Assembly (NCBI GenBank): GCA_963921825.1
Contig: OY997589.1
Location: 75,872,523-75,936,522 of the forward strand
From: Erodium maritimum
Lineage: Eukaryota > Streptophyta > Magnoliopsida > Geraniales > Geraniaceae
Direction: 5' to 3'
Length of the DNA: 64,000 nt
This document shows, piece by piece, positions 11,367 to 20,637 of the stretch; position 1 is the first letter of the stretch, and each line of letters begins with the position of its first letter. The notes under the pieces were generated by a model that was given only the letters and a program-made list of their open reading frames with translations, searched no databases and was not told the origin of the DNA. The position numbers and the translations under genes are program-made.

Positions 11367-14070
11367 TGTCACGCCCCAAATCCGGTTTGGACCGGACTCG
11401 AGACGTGAACTAAAAAAATAATAATTTTAAACGAAAATAAAGCCAATAAGTCTTAAACTCATAATTTTAAAAACTTTAAACACCACACGAGTCACAGCTC
11501 GGTAAAAACCAACGGTAAAACAGTTCAAATAAAACGGTACGTCTCTAGACTATCTAGCCTAGGACCCTCGTAGCTCCCAAGCGTCGAGCATCCGGCTATA
11601 CACTTCCCGATTAGAACCTGAAAAGCAACAAGGTAAGGGGTGAGCTCTCGCTCAGTAGGAAAAGTAGTTAAGGTTATAAGCAAGTGCTCACCACCACGGG
11701 TAACCGTCCAATTAGGGCATACTAGTACAACACACAACTAATTTCTAATGGAACTCGTAACCACCATCCTCAACTCAAGACCAACCCATGCTCACAACCA
11801 CCCAAACAGCACAACTATAAACAGTCAAACTAACCACGGGACGCTCTCAAATAGTCATACCAGAATCTCTAATGGCCTAAATCTCTTTCCCGGAACTCCT
11901 TCGGGCAAAGGATAATTAAAACAGCCTTCCCGGAACTCCTTCGGGCAAGGCAAAGGATAGGTGAAACAAGGTGAGACAACTTCCCCGGAACTCCTTCGGG
12001 CGAAGCAGAGGATAGAAGAAAACGGCTTTCCCGGAACTCCTTCGGGCAAAGCAACGGATAGAAACGACCTTCCCGGAACTCCTTCGGGCAAGGCAAATGT
12101 TAGACAACTTTCCCGGAACTCATTCGGGCAAAGCGTCAAGAATAATAAAACAACTGTCCTAATTAAACACGGCTAACCCAGCCCTATAATCCTACCACAA
12201 CCAGTCACATTGATCTATCACTCACCCGACCATCACAAAACCAAGGGTTTCACATCAACACAACCACGGCACACTCGGCCATACATAACAACAAGATGCA
12301 CAACGGATATACTAATCTTGTCTATTAACCCTAACGACAACGACTCACACGGCAGGCATATCAAACAACAACATGTACTTCAATCAACCACGCAACCTAC
12401 GGCTCGACACGGCCGATCTACCAGCACAACAATTCCCAAGTAGAAACGTAAAGGTTCACAGTTCAATCGACTACGCTAGTTGTTCTCATCCTACATGTTA
12501 CTACGACTCGTCCAGTTATTATCTGATATAAACATTCTTTCCAGTTTTATTAATCCTAGCATGCATACTAGTAACTTTCCGCAATTAAACCGGTATCTGC
12601 TACTTCCATACCTCAAGACGATACCACAGCAGCGTCTCCTAGCTGCAGACGACCGGGTCAACACCGTCTTCTAGGGCGACGTCTGTGTCTGGGTTTAACT
12701 CCGGTTTTCTCTTCGCTCGAAGCCGGACTCTACTTAACACAGAAAGTTACAATTAACACCGGTTTCACAAAAGGATTTAAAAGGTTACGACGGTTTCGAT
12801 TTAAGTTCAAAAGATGTCTTTAAACTCGAGCGGGCTAAAAGCGGGATTACGACGAATCGGGTTCGAGCACCCGAGCACCGAAACCAGTGCACGTTTCCCG
12901 AGGAACGGTCCCAATGCACAAATCTCGAGGTACGGGTTTCGCTGCACAATTCCCGATGTACGAGTTTCGTGGCACGTTTCCCAAGGCCGATTCAGCATTC
13001 CGTTTTTGTTCCGTTCTAAGTCTGTTTTAAACGTCCAACTTAAACGTTCGGTTTCTAACTCGTTCCAGTTTAGATCTAACGATCAAAAGCAAGTCTTTTT
13101 AAATTAAAACTGATTTTTCCCGTTTAATTAATTTCTTAAATTTTCTGTTCAAACTCAACACCACACGACGGGATCTAAGAGATAGATTTAGCTTTCCTTT
13201 TTGTTTTAAAACCGAACCAAAGATTATAAGTTTCTTTTCTGTTTCAACCAAAACTCTTGAATCAAGCTAGATTCGTCCGATCCGCAAGAAAAGCTCAGGA
13301 ATAAACAAAGAAAAAAAGGAAAGGGAGAAGGTGCACGGTTTTGGGTCCGGCCGATCACAGGCGGCGCCGTTGCCGGCCGAGACTCCACGGGTCGTGAACT
13401 CGCTGTGGGGAAAGCGAGACGGAGACGGGGAAAATGAACACGGCGAAGGGACAACCTCAGATCCGGACGTAACCGGCGGAACTCACCAGATCTGGCGAGC
13501 TCCGACGTGCTCGTCTCGGTTAGACGCGTCGGCGGAAGGGGGGTTCGGCCACGCCTTGGTGAGGGAGAGGAGCTCGGGTTCGAGACGGCCGGCGATTGGC
13601 GTTGGGTTGGACGGAGACGGGGAGAGAAGAGGAGAGGGACGGACTTGATGGTGGTGCTGGCTCGGGGAAGAAGGAGAGGACGAGGGAGGGTGAGGTTGTG
13701 GTGGTCGGCGACGTCACGGGAGGAGAACAGAAGAGGTGAAGGGAGAGAGTGATCGGGAGAGTTCGGCTGCGCAAACGAGAGGGGAAGGAGACACTGAACT
13801 CGAAACCCTAGGGTTCGGGTTTATAAGGGTTGGGTTTATAAGGGCTGGGTTTCACGGCCCAAACGAAGTGCAACCGGGTGGGGCTGGCCTGGCAGGGTCA
13901 ACAGGTCGGGTCGGCCCGGTCCAGCCAAACCATTTTTTTTAAAGAATTAAAACTGTTTCAAAAAGACATTTTTTTAAACAAATAAGAGATTAAACCAAAA
14001 ATCACCCTCAACGTTCCGATCGAACACTTTTAAAATAATAAAAACTTTTTAAACCGAGGCGGTCTTCACA
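11367..14070 (-). repeat. Gypsy LTR, 2.7 kb
   Basis: On the minus strand it runs TGTGAAGACC...GGGGCGTGACA. It shares with the LTRs at 20638 and 37017 the segment around GGGGTGAGC...GCTCA (about 11639-11660) and a gene-like leader region around 13.2-13.8 kb with TTATAAACCC boxes (about 13.82-13.84 kb) upstream of it. Confidence 0.8.
11885..12135 (-). repeat. Tandem hairpin repeats in the gypsy LTR
   Basis: Six units of 40-60 bp share the core CCCGGAACTCCTTCGGG, which can pair CCCG with CGGG. The flanking arms alternate between CTTT/AAAG and CCTT/AAGG. Confidence 0.75.
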
Positions 14071-15411
14071 ATCTTCCCCCCTTAAAAGAATTTCGTCCTC
14101 GAAATTCAAAACGAACGCGCTCCACTTAATCTCATCTTAGGGAACGTTCGATTAACACTCCTCGTCCATCAACCCTCAAGCACGCGGAAAACACTTAAAC
14201 CAGTTAGTCGATACCGGAAACCTCCGACGGTAGAGACGTCACACCGTCATACGTAACTTATTCGAGTCATCCTATACCGGAACCGTCCGTCGGTATAGGT
14301 ATCAAACCAGAACAAAACTCACCTCGTCCTTATAACGGATCCAACACAACGACACCTCCACTCCACCGTTCTCTTTGCTCAAACGACAGGTAACACGTAC
14401 CCAACAAAACGCAAGGGGGCCACCACGCTTCTGCTGCGCCATCCTGATCTCAACGTTACTGAGTCAAGCTCGGGGCACGAACTTAGAAACAACAGAAAAA
14501 GACTGACAAGAAACGCAAGATCAAGAGTTGCAACAATACTCAAAAGTAGCAAGCCAAAACGAGTCAAACACGAGTCTCAAAACGAGAACACAGTTCTAAA
14601 GTCAAAGCAAAAGCAACTACCGGACTCTCGCTAGTCCTACGCTCCTCAATATCCTCTAGCGCGTTGGAAGTCACGAACGGTCTCACGATCAGAGTCCTGT
14701 CTCTCCGCCCGTGAATCGACGACAACATACACTCGACCCTGTCGTAACGGAGGTCCGCCTCTCGGAGGTGGTGGAAGTGCCACCTGCTGCGCAGCTCTCT
14801 GCCTCGGCGCGGGCGCGCTCGCTGCCTGCCACGGAGCTCTCTACGTCTGCGCCTGACGCTGCTGAAACTGAGGTGACTGCACAGTCTGCGACTGCTGGGG
14901 TCGCGGGACTGACATCTCTCCAACTCGATCGGGACATCTGGCCGCGAAATGTCCAGGTCGTCCGCACTGGTGGCATAGCAGTGGCCAAGCACTTTGTCTC
15001 CTCTCAGATATGGTCAAAAGTCAATCCCCTGGTCCGTTCTCCGGACACTCTCGAGCTGCGTGGTCCTGCTGTCCACATCGAAAACACGCCCGTTCAGACG
15101 GGGCAGGTGCAACGGAGGCCATCGATCCGGCCCGCTGTGTACCTCTCAGCTGAGTCTGAGACTGGAACGATCCCGTGAATCTCGACCTCCTCGGATCACG
15201 AGACTCGGATGGCCTCAGGAAACCACTCGGCCTCGGCCTGACCTCTCGAACCATGTCTGTCTCCCGGAGGCGTCGCTCCACGGCCAAAGCCCGGTCCACC
15301 AGCTTCGAATAAACCTGAGTCCTCATAGCAGCGAGTCGGTCTCCTATAGCGGGATGCAGGACGTCCTCAAACCGTCGACAACGCAAAGTCTCCGTCTGCA
15401 CCATCTCAGAG

Positions 15412-16290
15412 GGGTTTTCAGCTTCAGCTTTTTCCTCGTCGCTCTCCGGTTTGTCGTGTTGCCTTCTCTGTTTCTCGGGACTTTCGTTTGGGGGAGTTCA
15501 ACTCGCTTTGTATTTCCGATCAAAGTTATTTTTGGACTCTCTCCGGGTTTGGTTTCTCTTCAGCTCGGTATTATTACAGGCCTTCTCCCTCGGGTTCTCG
15601 TTTGGTGATGACCGACGAGAGGTTATCCAGTTTGATATCAGAACGCTCAACTTGAGTTCTAGTCTCGGATCCCCTGTTAGTGGAGGATCAGCCGTCGGTC
15701 GGCTGTGTTGTGGTTGAAGCTGGTGGCTGTTCGGTCTCTCGGTGGTGGCATTCTGCTTCTTTTCAGGTTTTGGTCTCAGTTCTCTTCGGGCTCAGGCTGG
15801 CTAGGACTCGGCATTATTACAGGCCTTCCTCTTTGGGTCCTCGCTAGGTGTTGGCCGGCGATGGGGGTACCTTTCTTGGTATCGGAACGCTCAGTTTGTG
15901 GCCAACCTTCGATCCTCAAAGCGCTGATTTCCCTTAGCCTTCTTATTGGAGTGTGTTGGTCGGGTGCTTGGTTGTGGCATTGCCATTCTCTGTTGGCCTT
16001 GGTGTCAGATCTTTCCGGCTTCTGGTTGTTTCGTGCTCGGTATAACTACAGGCCTTACCATTTGGGTCCTCGTTTGGTGTTGGCCGACGAGGGGTTACCG
16101 GTCACGGTTTCGGAACGCTCAGCTCGATTTCAGCTTGCAATTCTTGGAAGTGATGTCTTGATGCGGTCTACTTGGAAGTTTGTGCTCGTTCTCGGTAGAA
16201 ATACCGGCTCTCCCCCTTTGGGCCCTTTTCTCGGTGTAGGCCGGAATTGGGTTAACGAGGGCTAAGTTCGAGCTCCTCTGTTCATAATCG
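15412..16290 (+). repeat. Degenerate ~235-bp tandem repeats in the retroposon
   Basis: A shared core beginning CTCGGTATTATTACAGGCC and ending near GAACGCTCA recurs at about 11226, 15565, 15809, 16038 and 16190. The first two copies are nearly identical because of a later duplication. The rest have drifted. Period is about 230-245 bp. Confidence 0.7.
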
Positions 16291-16571
16291 AGCTGACCTT
16301 TGATGCGTATCTTTCGAAGACTTCGGTGTCTATCCTAGCTCCGGTGTGGGTCTGCTTTCTCGCCTTTTGGTTGGTGATTGTAGCGGTTCTGGTTTAGTCG
16401 CTCATGCTGCTCTTGCTCTTCAGGCTAACTCGTACCTTGCGGTTTTGTTGGAGGAGCTTCTCGCAGGTCTGACCTTCTGCTGTGCCAGTTCGGGTATCTT
16501 CTCTTTTCTCCTTTCTCTCTGGCAGGATTGTCGGTTGTTGTATTCCGGGCGACATCTTCGTGGTTGTAGAC

Positions 16572-16713
16572 CGAGCGCCATGCTTGTGGTTATGCTTTTC
16601 TGAGCGACATGCTCATGATCTCGAGCGCCATGCTCGAGTTGTCTTCGGAGCGCCAAGCTCCTGGTTATATAACGAGCGCCATGCTCGTGGCAGTATTCCG
16701 AGCGTCATGCTCG
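16572..16713 (+). repeat. Array of six small stem-loops near the retroposon 3' end
   Basis: Six units occur 22-29 bp apart, each with a 5-7 bp stem and a five-base loop of the form GNCAT (once GCCAA). Positions are 16572-16586 (one G-T pair), 16601-16615, 16620-16638, 16647-16661, 16672-16688 and 16699-16713. Stems are CGAGC/GCTTG, TGAGC/GCTCA, CTCGAGC/GCTCGAG, GGAGC/GCTCC, ACGAGC/GCTCGT and CGAGC/GCTCG. Confidence 0.8.
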
Positions 16714-17033
16714 TGTATTCTTTGTCTTGGGTCTGCGTACCCTCATTTGCACCCCAGTGTGGGTTTGGTCCTTGTGTTGCTGATTTCAAGTTCTTCCCCG
16801 GCTTGATTGCTGGAGTTTGTGGTCTGTTTTCTTTGTTCCCCCATGATGATTGTTGCGTCCTTCTAGGGCTTTTGAAGTCTGTAGTCAGACTTGTGTATTT
16901 CTCCTCTTTCGTCTTGTAAGAGGTTTCATTTATAACAAAAAAGAGAAAATATTGCCGATAAAAAAATGTATATGTGTATATAAACACATATCAACAATTA
17001 AATCTATTTCACATATGATTTAAACGCAAAAGC

Positions 17034-17050
17034 CCAAGGCTCTGATACCA
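17034..17050 (-). other. Primer binding site, initiator tRNA-Met type
   Basis: The minus strand reads TGGTATCAGAGCC two bases inside the LTR. This is the standard initiator tRNA-Met complement of plant copia elements. Confidence 0.85.
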
Positions 17051-17052
17051 AT

Positions 17053-17433
17053 TGAAGGATCGAAAAACATCATATGTTCGCAGCGGAATAAAAGGATTCG
17101 ATCCAAAACGATCTATTTGCATTTGAATCAATGATAAAATTAATAGGTTTACTTACTTGATATGTAGAACAAATCCGATATAGCTCCGAAAGTACGAAGC
17201 CTCTAGTGTATTCACACCGAGCAACGATTTGATGCTTTCAACCTTTGAGGTGACAATGGAGGAAGAACGATTCTTCATTGTTGATTTTGGGAGAGAAGAG
17301 AAAAAGGAGGCTACTAGAGAATAAGATGATTAATCTTTTCTAAACCTAATTTTCTCTTAATATACTATAAAGTATATTGGGCCTAAAACTCAATTGGGCT
17401 TTAAACCCGATTGGGCCTAGGGCAAGCCCAACA
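17053..17433 (-). repeat. 5' LTR of the old copia copy
   Basis: On the minus strand it runs from TGTTGGGCTTGCCC to CTTCA, so it has TG...CA ends and is 381 bp long. It is followed directly by the primer site. Its partner LTR is outside the window. Confidence 0.75.
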
Positions 17434-17760
17434 AACCCTCCTCCTCCATGGTTTTGGGAAGAGACCACCACAGAGTTGAGTCTCCTCGTTCCATCCCTCG
17501 AACCTACCGAAACAAAATCTTTCTCAAGTGTCCCTTTTCTCAAATCTTCAAACCCAGGTGGCGGGCCGCCGATAGATGAAGACGTCGTTGATTCAAATTC
17601 CACGGTGGTCCGATGATCTGAAAAGATCACCCTGAACACTACACCAAAGATGATCAAACCCAGCTCAGATGAGGAATCTTGGAGATTGGAGCAAGAACTT
17701 TAGAAGTTCATCCTCAACACTGTAGCAAGTTGAGAGAAAAATGGGGTTGACTAATTCTTC
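17434..17760 (-). other. Possible LINE ORF1 relic
   Basis: A short minus-strand open stretch contains GGPPPGFED, like the GPPPGFEE word in the ORF1-like region of the LINE at 35.8 kb. The copia LTR ends here, so this may be older retroposon sequence that the copia copy entered. Weak evidence. Confidence 0.3.
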
Positions 17761-18085
17761 GTACATGACTAACAATCTTCCACAGAAATGAAACCTTAAA
17801 GCAAAACAAAATCCTTAAAGAATAGGGATCTTGTTTTGCATGCTCATTGCTGGAAATGAAAAAAAACAGGTCCATATAAACACTATTCTAACAATTCTCT
17901 GTTAATTAACTTAATTGTTTTGTGCGTATCTTTAAAATTAAAAATAAGACCAATGGCTATCTCCAATTCTCCACCACTATAACTTAATTCTATAACTGAA
18001 TTAGAACTGTTCTTAACAGTTTTTTTTCTAAATAAATACATGTCTTGTTAAACTCGTACTTAAATATGGCGTGGGTATGGATGGC
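17761..18085. other. Intergenic, nothing recognised
   Basis: AT-rich sequence with no coding signal. From about 18070 it begins to match the carA exon 1/intron 1 boundary. Confidence 0.4.
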
Positions 18086-18101
18086 TATCGAGGGATAAAT
18101 T

Positions 18102-18658
18102 TTTTTTTTGATAAACGAGGGGAAAATTCATTATACTACAAGAGGAGTACAATGAAAGCAGAATGCCAAACCGATGAGGTCGATTCTGAGTAAACTAAAC
18201 AATAAAGAAATAAAAACGATAATTGCTTGTACCACTAGAAACCAAGCAATATACACAAAACAAAAACAAAAACTTCAAAACATCTGCAGGAAAAACAGCA
18301 AACCAAAGAACGCAGCCGCGCAAAACAGAAAGATGCCTCCACAAGATCAATGAAAAGAACCGTAGGTACCAATTAACTGTGCTCTACCAGTGGACCATCA
18401 AGGGCTTTTGCATCAGGAGAAAAAAAAACAAACTCTCAGCGACAAAGAAAACCACAAACTTTTTAAAGAGGAAGAGTGAAAGATGATACTCATTTGAGGA
18501 ACAAAGATGGAGGAACAGACTCAAAAGCATCCAGTTCCTCATCATCACAAATGTCCTCATAAAAGTCATCCTCATCACCTTCCAAGTCCAGCCGTTCATG
18601 CACCTCCAAATCTAGGTTGTTGAATTGATCTATAGCAGAGTCAGTGGATTTCAACGCA
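18102..18658 (-). mobile_element. 5'-truncated LINE-type retroposon with 16-bp target duplication
   Basis: The minus-strand insertion ends TTTATCAAAAAAAAA and is flanked by TATCGAGGGATAAATT at 18086-18101 and 18659-18674. Just upstream of its 3' UTR it encodes an acidic stretch (EGDEDDFYEDICDDEELDAF) that looks like the C-terminal tail of a LINE ORF1. It sits within a duplicated piece of the carA exon 1 region. Confidence 0.8.
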
Positions 18659-18674
18659 TATCGAGGGATAAATT

Positions 18675-19240
18675 AGATTCCTAATCAAAACACAGTTTAT
18701 GGACAATCATCGAACTGCTCAGGAAATGAGTACATGAATCGAAAGTTCCAATTTTGAGAAGTGGGTATGGATGATTACCGTGGGATGAACTACCTGAAGA
18801 GGATAGAGAGACAGAGCATCTGACAGAGGAAACTCCCAGCTTTGAAGACGGGACTGGTGCCTTCACCTTCGCCCTAAAGCTCGAATGAGTTCTTAGAGCT
18901 ACGAAATCCATGACCTTGGCCGTCATTTTCTTTTCGTTGAGAAAGAAGCAAATTTTACGGTTTTCTTTCAAGTCTGATCCACTCCTCTCCACTACATTGT
19001 ACCTGCGATTTTGTTCTGGTGCTTTTAGGTTTATTGTCGGACTAATCAAGAGTTATTATGCTTTGCACCCGAGTCTATGCTAAGTTTAATAGTCATGTCA
19101 CTTGTTATTCCCCACTTACATTTCCATTTTACCCATCCCTATACGATTTTTCCTTTTTCTTTTGTAATAAATATAACAAAATGTTGTAAGATATGATGTT
19201 AGATTACGTCTACAAACTGATAAGCAAAGTCATAGTTGAT
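18675..19240 (-). pseudogene. carA exon 1 copy A with its own upstream region
   Basis: Closely matches the carA intron 1 start, exon 1 and 5' UTR at 28370-28680. The transit-peptide coding stretch is open ([20 protein letters not shown] and onward from about 18911 downward) and has the same GT donor context. Upstream (19000-19240) it has a sequence also found at 24030-24280 and 24430-24590 but absent from the intact carA gene. No downstream exons follow, so it cannot make the enzyme. Confidence 0.85.
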
Positions 19241-19254
19241 TACTTCTCCTTGTG

Positions 19255-20637
19255 GTTTAGGTTTTCAAAAAATGCAAGCCTAAGGAGATGCTTCTTATAC
19301 TGGGACAATCAAACTTAAAGTTTCAAGACTGCAACTAGACTCACTCTCCAATTAGACCTAAAATAACATCACCAAACGAGCACAAAAATGTACAACCAAC
19401 ACCCTCAAATACAAAATGTGCCTCGTCTGATAGATGCTTATAAGGTCACCACAAATCACACAACACTAATCAAACAAGTAAAGAAAGTCATGGTGCATAG
19501 GGGCGAGCATCGGCTGGTACCCACCCAAAATTCCAAACCCATTACCTAAACCGTTTTTTCCTGTTACATAAAACCCGTACCCATCCCCATCACCGGTCGT
19601 TAAAGGGAAGGCCGATAACCGCCCGACCTCACTATCGGACGGGGACGATTATAACCAACCAACCCAGACCCAATGTGGTTCTTATTGGGCCTACTGAAAT
19701 AAACATTCAAAAACTGTCTATGCAACATGTTCCCTTCAAAACAATACACTTCAGTGCTCCATTTTCACTTAAAAAATGACTAAGGATTTAATGAAGTAAG
19801 ATCCTAGCTCATTTTATTTAAATCGATCATCACCAAATTATTAGAAGGAAATACACAGATGCAAGTAACCGGACAAAAACTGTTTATGCAACATGTTCCC
19901 TTCAAACATAGTTCAGGGTCATTTCTTAATTGACCAGCAGCAAATAGTATTTGAATGTGAACTACAACCCTATATCACATGCTCCTATATACTTGTAGAG
20001 ACATACATAATTTTCAGTCTAAAAATATCTCAACTAATTGCAAATCGGTAGAGACATGTTACCAAGAAATGCAAACAAGTAAATAACATCAAAAAACAAT
20101 TTCCTCGTGCTGGTTTCACTTCAAACACAACTCAAGGGATTAAAAATGCCCTATCTTACAAGTTTTAATTGACCAACTTATTTGAACGAGGAATAGCATG
20201 AATGCAAACACTTCAATTCGCGAGTGAGCCTCAGCCCATCATTTGCTACAGTGCCGGCCGGTTCGGGTATAGCCGGTTTTCTTGTAAGAAAACCGATCAA
20301 ACCCGTTGACCACGCCGGTTTAGCTATTTCCAACCCGTGCCCACCCGTGGTAAGGCCGGTTCCGGGTTTTCCGGTTATGGGGACGATCGGGGATGATCGG
20401 TTTACGGTGATGGTCGGATTTTTGCTCAGCCTTAATGGTGCACGTCAAGACAACACGCTTAAAAATAACATTTTTATCCTTGAAATTTCCATACCAAGGT
20501 TCACAGTACAAGAAATTTGCAATAGTAAAATATAAATTACATTCCTAATCAAAACAAAAGTTATGGGCAATCATCGAAATGCTTAGAAAATGAGTACATG
20601 AATCGAAAGTTCAAATTTTGAGAAGTGGGTATGGATA
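19255..20637 (-). pseudogene. carA intron 1/exon 1 copy B, split by a hAT element and a gypsy LTR
   Basis: 19255-19497 and 20435-20637 match carA intron 1 (28030-28470). The hAT element (19498-20434) interrupts it. The match stops at the exon 1 donor, where the gypsy LTR starts. The upstream part of this copy resumes near 24010. Part of exon 1 equivalent to about 180 bp of copy A is missing at the LTR site. Confidence 0.8.
19498..20434. mobile_element. Non-autonomous hAT element with 8-bp target duplication
   Basis: Flanked by ATGGTGCA at 19490-19497 and 20435-20442. Ends are TAGGGGCGAGC and GCTCAGCCTTA, imperfect inverted repeats (8 of 11). The empty site is visible in the intact carA intron (about 28270), where ATGGTGCA occurs once. 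GC-rich ends contain many CCGGTT words, and the AT-rich middle has a ~40-bp direct repeat (19708, 19876). No transposase is seen. Related ends occur at 51280 and 60702. Confidence 0.85.

Larger units (their letters stand above)
11367..15411 (-). mobile_element. Partial Ty3/gypsy (Tekay/Del-like) retrotransposon
   Basis: Minus-strand fossil made of one long LTR (11367-14070), a polypurine tract (about 14071-14086, minus strand AAGGGGGGAAGAT) with the adjoining interior, and a gag-like part with a CCHC zinc knuckle (CFRCGQQDHAARECP) near 15.05 kb. Only one LTR and a portion of the interior are present, so the copy is incomplete. The TGTCACGCCCC end and the tract before the LTR are typical of plant Tekay/Del elements. 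It lies inside the poly-A retroposon and is flanked on both sides by the same 296 bp of that host. Confidence 0.8.
10007..16964 (+). mobile_element. Non-autonomous poly-A retroposon, interrupted by a gypsy copy
   Basis: Bounded by an 18-bp direct repeat TGTATATGTGTATATAAA (9989-10006 and 16967-16984) and ending GCCGATAAAAAA, which is typical of LINE-type target-primed insertion. The 5' part is rich in CGCCGG words like plant LINE 5' UTRs and resembles the minus-strand element at 56667-57910. No reverse transcriptase or convincing ORF is visible. Without the gypsy copy (11367-15411) and the duplicated 296 bp it would be about 2.6 kb. It contains degenerate tandem repeats (11073-11366, 15412-16290) and a hairpin array (16572-16713). 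It probably used the machinery of an autonomous LINE. The family is not one I recognise. Confidence 0.7.
1..17433 (-). mobile_element. Old Ty1/copia LTR retrotransposon, partial in window
   Basis: Minus-strand copia copy whose 3' LTR lies off the left edge. Recognisable parts in transcript order are the 5' LTR (17053-17433), a tRNA-Met type primer site, a long leader now split by two insertions, gag-like sequence near 3.6-3.8 kb and 3.0-3.2 kb, and pol from about 2.2 kb down to 0.23 kb. Reverse transcriptase is recognised by an LYVDDI motif and the IYGLKKA motif, and RNase H lies near the 3' end. The copy carries many breaks and is a fossil. It hosts a younger copia copy (4937-9674) and a poly-A retroposon (10007-16964), so it predates both. 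The order gag, integrase, RT, RNase H fits copia. The lineage is not certain. Confidence 0.85.

Noticed and set aside
10560-11408. Overlapping plus-strand open frames of 98-151 residues
   Set aside because: They fall in the GC-rich 5' part of a non-coding retroposon, low in complexity, with no domain. The last one runs into the gypsy LTR.
14564-15178. Open frames on both strands around the gypsy gag part
   Set aside because: Apart from the CCHC-bearing stretch they are shadows of the gag-like interior in other frames.
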